DNA from: Bacillota bacterium
GTDB taxonomy: Bacteria; Bacillota; Clostridia; Tissierellales; Sedimentibacteraceae
Assembly: GCA_029239575.1 (NCBI GenBank)
Contig: JARBUP010000155.1
Coordinates: 1-6,771, forward strand
DNA length: 6,771 nt
Reading direction: 5' to 3'
Notes under the pieces: model-generated
Seen by the model: only the letters and a program-made list of their open reading frames with translations
Told to the model about the DNA's origin: nothing
The model's database searches: none
Position numbers and translations under genes: made by a program
Shown here: positions 1 through 5,012 of the stretch, one piece after another
Layout of the letters: every line of letters begins with the position of its first letter
How positions within the stretch are numbered: position 1 is the stretch's first letter

Positions 1-577
1 TTGTACCAAATTTATCTCCTTGTTCAGTAACTTCTCTTTCACTTAAAATCTTAATACAAAAGAAAGTATGATCAATTGGTGAATAAGGTGTTTTTAATGT
101 AATTTTAACTGTGCCGTCATCAACTGCTTCAACTTTATCTATCATTGATGTCAAATAGTTAAATCTTGAGTTTTTCATAGCACGAGTATAACTAAATACA
201 ACATCTGACGCTTTTAGTGCATCACCATTTTGAAACTTTACACCATCTTGAAGAGTAATAGTGTATACTTTTTTATCTTCGCTAATGCTAACTTCTTTGG
301 CAAGTTCTTTATAATAACCATTGTTTGCTTCATCCATGCCATAAAGTCCTTCATACATTTGATGCCAAACTTTCATATCACGAGTGTTTGTTGTTTGTTC
401 CCAGTCAAGAGATGGTAATGATGCAGTTATTCTTAATCTGATTGCTTTATTTGCATCATCTTGAGTAGTATCAGTGTTACCTGCAGGTTGGTTAGCGTTT
501 GTATTACTTGAACATCCCGAAAGTGTTCCAACAACCATTAATGCTGCCATTATTAGCGCTATTATTCTTGATTTCAT
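1..577 (-). CDS. Peptide/oligopeptide ABC transporter substrate-binding lipoprotein (family 5), C-terminus beyond window
   Basis: This is the first 192 codons of an extracellular solute-binding protein of the OppA/DppA type (SBP_bac_5), which captures peptides or a related solute outside the membrane and delivers it to an ABC permease. The protein starts with a lipoprotein signal: Lys-Ser-Arg, a hydrophobic stretch (residues 5-18) and the lipobox LSGC, so Cys22 would be lipidated and anchor the mature protein. A Ser/Asn/Thr/Gln-rich linker follows (about 23-43). Family hallmarks come next: a WEQTTNTRD region, QMYEGLYGMD, and VKFQNGDALKASDVVFSY, the usual family-5 signature near residue 120. 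The frame is open to position 1, so about 350 residues are probably missing. The start is fixed by AGGAGG at 589-584, 6 nt upstream. Permease and ATPase genes would be expected downstream, outside the window. A sigma-54 promoter lies upstream (749-766). The substrate cannot be read from this part; peptides are the family default, but nickel or sugar binders also belong to it. Confidence 0.93.
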   Translation of the reverse strand, partial: MKSRIIALIMAALMVVGTLSGCSSNTNANQPAGNTDTTQDDANKAIRLRITASLPSLDWEQTTNTRDMKVWHQMYEGLYGMDEANNGYYKELAKEVSISEDKKVYTITLQDGVKFQNGDALKASDVVFSYTRAMKNSRFNYLTSMIDKVEAVDDGTVKITLKTPYSPIDHTFFCIKILSEREVTEQGDKFGT

Positions 578-583
578 GTGATT

Positions 584-589
584 CCTCCT
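584..589 (-). promoter_or_regulatory. Ribosome binding site of the lipoprotein gene
   Basis: AGGAGG on the minus strand lies 6 nt before the ATG at 577. It is the last of three Shine-Dalgarno-like sequences in this leader and the only one correctly spaced for a start codon, which fixes the start of the binding protein. Confidence 0.9.
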
Positions 590-658
590 ATTTTTAACTT
601 GTCCTCTTTTTTATACTATGTTTTTCATATAATAGTACTTGGTACTAATACGTAATAA

Positions 659-669
659 TTCCCTCCTTA
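659..669 (-). promoter_or_regulatory. Orphan Shine-Dalgarno-like element, second leader copy
   Basis: TAAGGAGGGAA reads on the minus strand from 669 to 659. It matches the end of 16S rRNA strongly, yet no ATG, GTG or TTG lies 5-12 nt downstream. The nearest ATG (628) is about 30 nt away and opens only a five-codon frame. It is followed by the TAGTAC/GTACTA hairpin (633-647). It is an exact 11-base copy of the element at 710-720. A role in mRNA protection or ribosome standby is inferred. Confidence 0.45.
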
Positions 670-709
670 TCATTATTTATTTCTGACATACAAAATGTCT
701 TAGATTACT

Positions 710-720
710 TTCCCTCCTTA
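710..720 (-). promoter_or_regulatory. Orphan Shine-Dalgarno-like element near predicted mRNA 5' end (STAB-SD candidate)
   Basis: TAAGGAGGGAA reads from 720 to 710, about 18 nt after the start point predicted from the -24/-12 promoter. It directly follows a 5'-terminal inverted repeat (TAGAAT at 719-724 with ATTCTA at 731-736). No start codon lies at a translation-competent distance. In Bacillus, a strong Shine-Dalgarno close to the 5' end (the STAB-SD of cry3A) binds ribosomes and protects mRNA from 5' exonuclease decay. The position here fits that idea, but function is inferred. Confidence 0.5.
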
Positions 721-748
721 GAATAATTAAATTCTATAATAATATAAT

Positions 749-766
749 AGCAATTTTCATACCAAC
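749..766 (-). promoter_or_regulatory. Sigma-54 (-24/-12) promoter for the lipoprotein gene
   Basis: The minus strand reads TTGGTATGAAAATTGCT from 765 to 749. Against the sigma-54 consensus YTGGCACG-N4-TTGCW it keeps the invariant GG (763-762) and GC (751-750) with exactly 10 nt between them, plus the A and G of the -24 box and the whole TTGCT of the -12 box. The only departures are C to T at two positions of the -24 element. Transcription would begin near 738, giving a leader of about 160 nt before the ATG at 577. A sigma-54 activator gene ends 235 bp upstream and palindromic candidate activator sites lie between, which makes a chance match unlikely. Confidence 0.8.
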
Positions 767-900
767 TTAAAAAAAATAATAATATAATAAAGCAAAATAT
801 ATAATCATGATTATATCATTGAAAAATTCAGCATTTTTTGTCATTTCATAAAATTAAATATTCAAAAAAAAAATAATAAAATATTACTAATTTATTTATA

Positions 901-916
901 TGCCGTAAATACGGCA
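901..916. promoter_or_regulatory. Upstream activator site 1 (palindrome)
   Basis: TGCCGTAAATACGGCA is a perfect 6-bp inverted repeat with a 4-bp spacer. It is GC-rich against an otherwise A/T-only background. It is centred about 170 bp upstream of the predicted sigma-54 start point. The dyad symmetry suits a dimeric Fis-type HTH, such as the one at the C-terminus of the neighbouring activator. Confidence 0.75.
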
Positions 917-951
917 GTTAATTTATACGATTAGCAACCGTTTTCATTAAA

Positions 952-967
952 TGCCGTATTTACAGCA
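952..967. promoter_or_regulatory. Upstream activator site 2 (imperfect palindrome)
   Basis: TGCCGTATTTACAGCA differs from the perfect dyad at one base (A for G in the right arm) and is probably a weaker site. Its centre lies 51 bp from site 1, close to five helical turns. The flank GCAGTT plus an ATTAATT-like stretch is shared with site 1, which hints that the sites arose by local duplication. Confidence 0.7.
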
Positions 968-983
968 GTTCATTAATTAAGAA

Positions 984-999
984 TGCCGTTTTTACGGCA
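984..999. promoter_or_regulatory. Upstream activator site 3 (palindrome)
   Basis: TGCCGTTTTTACGGCA is a perfect dyad that extends to AATGCCGT/ACGGCATT. It directly abuts the activator stop codon (1001-1003). Its centre is 32 bp from site 2, about three helical turns. It could look like a terminator stem for the activator gene, but no T-run follows on the minus strand and the same dyad recurs twice more. A protein-binding site is the better reading. Confidence 0.72.
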
Positions 1000-1000
1000 T

Positions 1001-2374
1001 TTAACTTTTGGGTTTTAAATTAGTACTATACTTTATCATTTTTTGTTGTAAAGTTTGACGTGGTATTTCTAAATATTCCGCTGCCTTAGTAACATTTCCT
1101 TTAGAAATCATAAGTGCTTCTTCAATTAAGTTTAATTCAGTATTTTCTAATATATTTTTTAATGATTTTGTTTTTAAAAAATCATCATTAAATATATTGT
1201 TAACTTCTTTAGCTTCTTTTTCATCTATTATTATTTTTTCTTTAGAAACATTAAGTATTGCAGATTCAATAAAGTTTTCAAGCTCTCTAATATTTCCGGG
1301 CCAATCATAATTTAACATAAAACGAGTAACTTCTTGCGATATAGAAGTTATATTTTTTTCAAAAATACTATTGTATTTTTTTATAAAATAATATGATAAA
1401 ACTTTTATATCTTCCAAACGTTCCCTTAATGGTGGAATATCTATTTTTACAACAGAAAGCCTGTAATACAAATCCTGCCTTATAAAACCTTTATTTAGTA
1501 TTTCTTCATTTTTTATATTAGTTGCTGCGATAATTCTTACATCAAAATTACGTTCCTTATTTTCACCTATTCTTCTTGCAGACTTATCTTCAATTGCTCT
1601 TAAAAGCTTCGCCTGTAAATGTAATGGCATACAATGAAGTTCATCTAAAAATAAAGTTCCACCATCACAAGCTTCAAACAATCCCTTTCTATCAAGAGCA
1701 CCTGTGTAACTTCCTTTACTTGTTCCAAAGAATATACTTTCTAAAAGGTTTTCTGGAACAGCAGAACAATTTTGCGCAATAAATGGTTTATCTTTACGAT
1801 TTGATGCATTGTGAATACCATTGGCAAAAAGTTCTTTTCCAGTACCTGTTTCTCCTGTAATAAATATGGGAGAATTAGATTTAGCTACGTGATGTGCATA
1901 TTCAACCAATTTAACCATATTCTTATCTTTGCAAATTATATTATCTAAATTATATCTCGCATTATATCCCATATTGAGACATTTAGGCTTTAATTTCATT
2001 ACAGCGCTATCATTAGGTAGTTCATTTACGTTATCATCATAATCAGCTATGACCTTAGAAAGCTCTATAGCACCAACAATAAGACCTCCATGTTTAATAG
2101 GTATAGAAATATTATCTGTAATCGAGTCATCTACATATAAATTTTTAACATATTGACCTTTTCTCTCTATAAGCTTGTCTTTGTCCATACATTCAAAAAG
2201 TGAACTATTTGATTTATTAATATTATAAAATACATCAAATAAGTTTTTTCCTACAATAGATTCTTCCATTTTTTTATCAATATCGGGGTTAAATTTAACA
2301 GTAAAAAGAATTAAGCCTTCTTTATCTATAATAGTAATACCATCTATGTAATTTAATTCATTATACAAAGACAT
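1001..2374 (-). CDS. Sigma-54-dependent transcriptional activator (PAS-AAA+-Fis HTH, RocR-like)
   Basis: This 457-residue bacterial enhancer-binding protein uses ATP hydrolysis to open sigma-54 RNA polymerase promoters. Residues 1 to about 115 look like a PAS-type sensor (DGITIIDKEG near 11-20) that would bind a small ligand. The AAA+ domain spans about 145-375, with Walker A GETGTGKE at 174-181, Walker B LFLDELH at 241-247, sensor I ATN at 284-286, arginine-finger region RQDLYYRL at 299-306 and sensor II WPGNIREL at 358-365. The C-terminus (about 412-450) is a Fis-type HTH ending in PRQTLQQK, the RocR/NtrC style. The sigma-54 contact loop reads GSYTGA (221-226) instead of GAFTGA. There is no receiver domain, so control is probably by ligand rather than phosphorylation. 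The start has AAGGAAGG at a good distance. The gene sits just upstream of the palindromes and the -24/-12 promoter of the peptide-binding protein, its likely target. The effector is unknown. Confidence 0.95.
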   Translation of the reverse strand: MSLYNELNYIDGITIIDKEGLILFTVKFNPDIDKKMEESIVGKNLFDVFYNINKSNSSLFECMDKDKLIERKGQYVKNLYVDDSITDNISIPIKHGGLIVGAIELSKVIADYDDNVNELPNDSAVMKLKPKCLNMGYNARYNLDNIICKDKNMVKLVEYAHHVAKSNSPIFITGETGTGKELFANGIHNASNRKDKPFIAQNCSAVPENLLESIFFGTSKGSYTGALDRKGLFEACDGGTLFLDELHCMPLHLQAKLLRAIEDKSARRIGENKERNFDVRIIAATNIKNEEILNKGFIRQDLYYRLSVVKIDIPPLRERLEDIKVLSYYFIKKYNSIFEKNITSISQEVTRFMLNYDWPGNIRELENFIESAILNVSKEKIIIDEKEAKEVNNIFNDDFLKTKSLKNILENTELNLIEEALMISKGNVTKAAEYLEIPRQTLQQKMIKYSTNLKPKS

Positions 2375-2433
2375 GATAAATACCTTCCTTTAGTATATTA
2401 TATAGTTATGTTTTTCTAAAAACTATTACTTAC

Positions 2434-2442
2434 ATTATACCA
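2434..2442 (-). promoter_or_regulatory. Extended -10 promoter of the activator gene
   Basis: The minus strand carries TGGTATAAT (2442 to 2434), a consensus -10 with the TGn extension. Only a T-rich, poor -35 lies upstream (around 2457-2464). The start point would be near 2427, giving a leader of about 50 nt. It lies in the 163-bp gap after the upstream nitroreductase gene, so the activator is probably transcribed on its own by the housekeeping sigma factor, at least in part. I see no sigma-54 element here. Confidence 0.55.
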
Positions 2443-2537
2443 CAATAGATATATAGAAAAAATACATTATTTAGTTTTAATAATAATTTATTATTATACT
2501 TATAAAAAATCAAAATGATAAGTTGGATAAGTTGCTT

Positions 2538-3269
2538 TTATTTTTCCAGCCATTCATTTAAATAAAGTTTAATAGATCTTATCATTTCTTTAAAAAATGG
2601 TGCATTTATTTTTCTTGCATAAAACTTTTTAGCAAAATCCTCATCTTTTGATTCCTCAACTGAAAACATATTATTTATAAAATCATCATTTATATTCGGA
2701 TAAACCTCATCAAATACAATATATGATTTGTCAAATCTATCTCTTATCTGTGGTTTTGTATCATAATAACCCATCACTATTAAAGCAACAGGCATTGTAT
2801 AAGATGGTAAATTAAAAAGATTTTTGTGATATTCATAATTTTCCATGATATCCCCTATGTAGCATGTTCCTATGCCTAAACTTTCAGCTGCTATAACTGC
2901 ATTTTGAGCAGCAATCATGGCATCCTCTATTCCAAGTATCAAATCACTTACGCATGGACCCTTATAATCTAAAAATATTTCATTAATATTTCTCTGTTCA
3001 AAATATTTATGCCATTTGTAATTATCTGCTACAAATAATAAAGCTAAGTCTGCATTAGCTATAAAAGGCTGTTCATCACAGCTTTGTGCAAGATTTAACA
3101 AATTATCTTTTGATTCAATTTTAATTATGCTATAAGCCATCATGTTTCCAGCAGTTGCACCTCGCATTGCTGACCCAATTATTAAATCTTTTTGATTTTG
3201 TGGTATTCTTTTGTCATTAAATTTTCGTATCGATGTGTGAGAGTTTAATAAATTTATTGTTTCATTCAT
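2538..3269 (-). CDS. NfsA/FRP-like FMN-dependent nitroreductase family oxidoreductase
   Basis: This 243-residue flavoprotein of the nitroreductase fold resembles the NfsA/FRP branch, whose members are FMN dimers that pass electrons to nitro, quinone or flavin acceptors. The N-terminal HTSIRKFNDKRIP (11-23) supplies phosphate-binding residues for FMN. AMRGATAGNMMAYS (34-47) is in the place of the usual A-x-x-A-S-T-S-x-N-x-Q-x-W/Y-S motif but is diverged. GIEDAMIAAQNAVIAAESLGIGTCYIG (113-139) is the strongly conserved core helix, and LPSYTMPVALIVMGYY (154-169) closes the fold. The C-terminal extension (about 215-241, with FKEMIRSI) is common in Firmicute relatives. The start has a modest AAAGGAT about 9 nt away. 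It is the last gene of the putative three-gene redox operon, 34 bp after the flavodoxin-ferredoxin gene. The physiological substrate is unknown; the electron donor may be the neighbouring fusion protein rather than NAD(P)H, which is inference. Confidence 0.88.
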   Translation of the reverse strand: MNETINLLNSHTSIRKFNDKRIPQNQKDLIIGSAMRGATAGNMMAYSIIKIESKDNLLNLAQSCDEQPFIANADLALLFVADNYKWHKYFEQRNINEIFLDYKGPCVSDLILGIEDAMIAAQNAVIAAESLGIGTCYIGDIMENYEYHKNLFNLPSYTMPVALIVMGYYDTKPQIRDRFDKSYIVFDEVYPNINDDFINNMFSVEESKDEDFAKKFYARKINAPFFKEMIRSIKLYLNEWLEK

Positions 3270-3303
3270 AATATTACATCCTTTTATTATTAATAAAATA
3301 TTA

Positions 3304-4068
3304 TTACTTTAACTCTGGGTGAATATATCTACCTTTATTTATTGTATTCTTTCCGTATTGAATTGCTTTTACAGGACAACGATTAATACATGCAAGACAT
3401 TGTGTGCATGATTTGCCCCATGATGGTTTATTATCAACATTTATAGAATGAAGAGGACATATATTTTCACAAATTCTGCAACCTGTACATTTATCTGTAG
3501 TATAAAACTTTTTAGTACTTAAAGCATATTTGTTAAACAAACTGTTTACAATTGAAGACTTCAACTTAGGAAACTTTCCTTCATTTAATTCAAATGCACT
3601 ACAGCCCCTATTTTTTATAACATGTTTAATATAAATAAGTTTTTGATCTGCATCCTTAAGCTTTTCTTCTTCCACATCTTTTGAATCAACATCAAATCCA
3701 AAAATATAGTTATTAGGCATTACTAAAGTAAAACCACTGTCAAGGTTCAAATTCCTATTATGAAGTGCCCTTTGTATTTTATTAGTTGTTTTGCCTTCCT
3801 CATCACCGCAAGTACATACAGAAAAAATATATGGCATAAAACCTGTTATCTTAATTTTACTAATAAAATCAAGTACAATTTTTGGAGGTCCCCAAGCATA
3901 AACAGGAAATACAAAACCCAATACTTCATTTTCTTTTATTTCATATTCAAACGAATTATCTTTAATGTCAAACTCTTTCGCGATTGAAACGAGCTTTTCC
4001 CCTTGTGATTCTGCTATATTTTTAGCTGCATAAAGAGAATTTCCCGTCCCAGAAAAATAAAATATCAT
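3304..4068 (-). CDS. EFR1-type flavodoxin-ferredoxin fusion protein
   Basis: This 254-residue cytosolic electron-transfer protein joins a flavodoxin-like domain to a bacterial two-cluster ferredoxin. FSGTGNSL (5-12) is the FMN phosphate-binding loop and GFVFPVYAWGPP (51-62) the second flavin loop. The middle (about 65-185) is a less conserved linker typical of the EFR1 family. The C-terminus carries two [4Fe-4S] motifs, Cys194-x2-Cys197-x2-Cys200-x3-Cys204 and Cys221-x2-Cys224-x2-Cys227-x3-Cys231, all complete. An upstream ATG at 4095 would add nine residues, but GAGGAG at 4083-4078 lies inside that extension and serves the ATG at 4068, where the flavodoxin fold normally starts. It is flanked by two nitroreductase-family genes, 61 bp after the first and 34 bp before the second, on one strand. 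The context suggests it shuttles low-potential electrons to or from them. Partners are inferred. Confidence 0.92.
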   Translation of the reverse strand: MIFYFSGTGNSLYAAKNIAESQGEKLVSIAKEFDIKDNSFEYEIKENEVLGFVFPVYAWGPPKIVLDFISKIKITGFMPYIFSVCTCGDEEGKTTNKIQRALHNRNLNLDSGFTLVMPNNYIFGFDVDSKDVEEEKLKDADQKLIYIKHVIKNRGCSAFELNEGKFPKLKSSIVNSLFNKYALSTKKFYTTDKCTGCRICENICPLHSINVDNKPSWGKSCTQCLACINRCPVKAIQYGKNTINKGRYIHPELK

Positions 4069-4077
4069 TAATAACAT

Positions 4078-4083
4078 CTCCTC
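4078..4083 (-). promoter_or_regulatory. Ribosome binding site deciding the start of the flavodoxin-ferredoxin gene
   Basis: GAGGAG (4083 to 4078) lies 9 nt before the ATG at 4068. The alternative ATG at 4095 has no purine-rich site upstream and would place this element inside the coding region, so the shorter protein is preferred. Confidence 0.75.
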
Positions 4084-4129
4084 TAATTTTATCATAACAT
4101 ATACTCAAAATTTTCTAAGGATAGCAAAA

Positions 4130-4711
4130 TTAAAGTAAAAGTTCTTCAATTTCCATTCTTGTTTCAGGATGTTCACGATCTTGAAGTTCTTCAGTTAAAT
4201 TTTCTTTGTTTCCATACTTGCCTACTGCAACAACAGTTATAATATTATAATCATCTGTTATTTCAAAAGCTTCGCGTGTTTTGTCCTTACTAAATCCACC
4301 CATTGCATGAGTTATAAGTCCACGCCTTTGCGCTTCAAGTGACATATATCCCCAAGCTGTCCCTGCATCAAACATATTCCAATAATTATCTTTGCTGTTT
4401 CGAGCGAAAGTTTTCCTTGATAATATAATTATAAGTACTGGCGCTTTATCAGCCCATATTTGATTTGACGGAGCTAAAATGCTTCTTATTTTTGTTAAAG
4501 TTTCATGGTTATCAGCTACTATGAAACGCCATGGCTGTTCATTAAAACAAGAAGGAGCATACCTTGCAGCTTCAATAAGCGCCATTATATCATCTTTAGA
4601 AATTTTTTCATTACTAAAAGCCCTTGGTGACCAGCGGCTTTTTATTTCAGGCATAATTTCGTACTTGAATGTTCTTTCCATTTTTGTTTTTGTATGATTT
4701 AAAATAATCAT
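4130..4711 (-). CDS. TdsD-like nitroreductase family protein
   Basis: This 193-residue single-domain FMN oxidoreductase has the nitroreductase fold and resembles the TdsD-like branch. Diagnostic stretches are KSRWSPRAFSNEKI (24-37), where the arginines hold the FMN phosphate; ARYAPSCFNEQPWRF (49-63), the A-P-S-x-x-N-x-Q-P-W active-site motif; DAGTAWGYMSLEAQRRGL (115-132), the core helix; and HAMGGF (135-140), which packs against the flavin. The length is normal for the family. The start at 4711 is supported by AAGGAGA just upstream; Met11 has no ribosome site. It heads the putative nitroreductase/flavodoxin-ferredoxin/nitroreductase operon and is preceded by a sigma-A-like promoter about 100 nt upstream. 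Members typically reduce nitro compounds, quinones, enones or free flavin; the substrate here cannot be predicted. Confidence 0.9.
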   Translation of the reverse strand: MIILNHTKTKMERTFKYEIMPEIKSRWSPRAFSNEKISKDDIMALIEAARYAPSCFNEQPWRFIVADNHETLTKIRSILAPSNQIWADKAPVLIIILSRKTFARNSKDNYWNMFDAGTAWGYMSLEAQRRGLITHAMGGFSKDKTREAFEITDDYNIITVVAVGKYGNKENLTEELQDREHPETRMEIEELLL

Positions 4712-4805
4712 ACTTCTCCTTTCATTTTCAAATTAACATTATTAGATAATTCAAACTTAGAATCATTTGAACCTTAGTGTAAAATAGTAATAATTATAAT
4801 CTAAT

Positions 4806-4820
4806 CAATTATACTAATTG
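4806..4820. promoter_or_regulatory. Palindrome over the -10 box, candidate operator
   Basis: CAATTATACTAATTG is a perfect 5-bp inverted repeat with a 5-bp spacer. Its centre falls on the -10 hexamer of the redox operon promoter. A further AATTG lies at 4836-4840, near the -35. Such placement suits a repressor that blocks polymerase. In such A/T-rich DNA short palindromes also arise by chance, so this is tentative. Confidence 0.3.
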
Positions 4821-4836
4821 TAATATTATAGCACAA
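4808..4836 (-). promoter_or_regulatory. Sigma-A-like promoter of the redox operon
   Basis: TTGTGC (4836 to 4831) and TATAAT (4813 to 4808) are separated by exactly 17 nt on the minus strand. The -10 is perfect and the -35 keeps TTG. Transcription would begin near 4801, about 90 nt before the ATG at 4711. A second TATAAT upstream (4830 to 4825) could serve as an alternative -10 but has a poor -35. No other convincing promoter is seen within the three-gene run. Confidence 0.5.
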
Positions 4837-4940
4837 ATTGTATTAGACGTTTATATTTTAAATAAAGAATTATTGATTTTTTGATTTTACTAAAATAACC
4901 ACGACCATTGGAAATATTATATTATTTCTATATTTTTTTA

Positions 4941-4984
4941 AAATAAAAGAGTCTATTGGAAATTTTCATTTTCAACAGACTCTT
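4941..4984 (-). terminator. Intrinsic terminator after the PrsW gene
   Basis: AAGAGTCT (4947-4954) pairs with AGACTCTT (4977-4984). The stem continues through a mismatch into TTG/CAA, a G-T position and AAA/TTT around a six-base loop. On the minus strand the stem is followed by TTTTATTTT, the U-run of an intrinsic terminator, starting about 29 nt after the PrsW stop codon. There is no T-run on the plus side, so it acts in the minus direction and separates PrsW from the redox operon. Confidence 0.85.
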
Positions 4985-5012
4985 CATATTAAAAAATTAT
5001 TATATTATTTTT

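Larger units (their letters stand above)
578..1000. other. Regulatory intergenic region between activator and lipoprotein gene
   Basis: This 423-bp gap has no credible coding sequence. Reading toward the lipoprotein gene it holds three TGCCGT palindromes (901-999), an A/T-only stretch (about 767-900), a -24/-12 promoter (749-766), and a predicted untranslated leader of roughly 160 nt from about 738 to 578. The leader contains three short inverted repeats: TAGAAT/ATTCTA at 719-736, GACAT/ATGTC at 685-699 and TAGTAC/GTACTA at 633-647. It also has two extra Shine-Dalgarno-like copies before the real one at 584-589. The only small frame (673 down to 611, starting ATG-ATA-AGG) has no ribosome site at a workable distance. 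I therefore treat the whole leader as non-coding. Confidence 0.8.
4712..5012. other. Intergenic region between the PrsW gene and the redox operon
   Basis: This 301-bp gap contains the PrsW terminator (4941-4984), then an A/T-rich stretch with no recognisable genes, then the predicted promoter of the redox operon (4808-4836). A leader of about 90 nt follows. The leader includes a 6-bp inverted repeat, TTCAAA at 4750-4755 with TTTGAA at 4766-4771, of unknown role. ATTGGAAAT occurs twice (about 4908 and 4955), once inside the terminator stem; I attach no function to it. Confidence 0.6.

Noticed and set aside
230..418. Plus-strand open frame of 62 codons, and similar plus-strand frames at 1576-1782, 3760-3987 and 4479-4697
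   Set aside because: Each lies opposite a clearly recognisable minus-strand gene, has low-complexity Phe/Ile/Tyr-rich translation and matches no family I can recognise.
611..673. Small leader peptide of about 20 codons upstream of the lipoprotein gene
   Set aside because: The ATG at 673 lies about 37 nt from the preceding Shine-Dalgarno-like element, and the frame translates that kind of motif itself (Met-Ile-Arg-Arg). There is no composition or stop arrangement suggesting an attenuator peptide.
901..999. Regularly repeated palindromes as a short CRISPR array or REP-like element
   Set aside because: There are only three 16-bp units with unequal gaps (35 and 16 bp), no conserved longer repeat and no cas genes. 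The position between a sigma-54 activator and a -24/-12 promoter explains them better.
982..1001. Third palindrome as the terminator of the activator gene
   Set aside because: The hairpin is possible, but no T-run follows on the minus strand and the identical dyad occurs twice more away from any gene end.
2470..2510. TAATAATA/TATTATTA inverted repeat downstream of the second nitroreductase as a terminator
   Set aside because: The stem is A/T only and weak with no clear T-run. In this AT-rich gap such repeats are expected by chance, so read-through toward the activator cannot be excluded.
4069..4095. Nine-residue N-terminal extension of the flavodoxin-ferredoxin fusion
   Set aside because: The extension has no ribosome site of its own and contains the GAGGAG that serves the ATG at 4068, where the flavodoxin fold begins.
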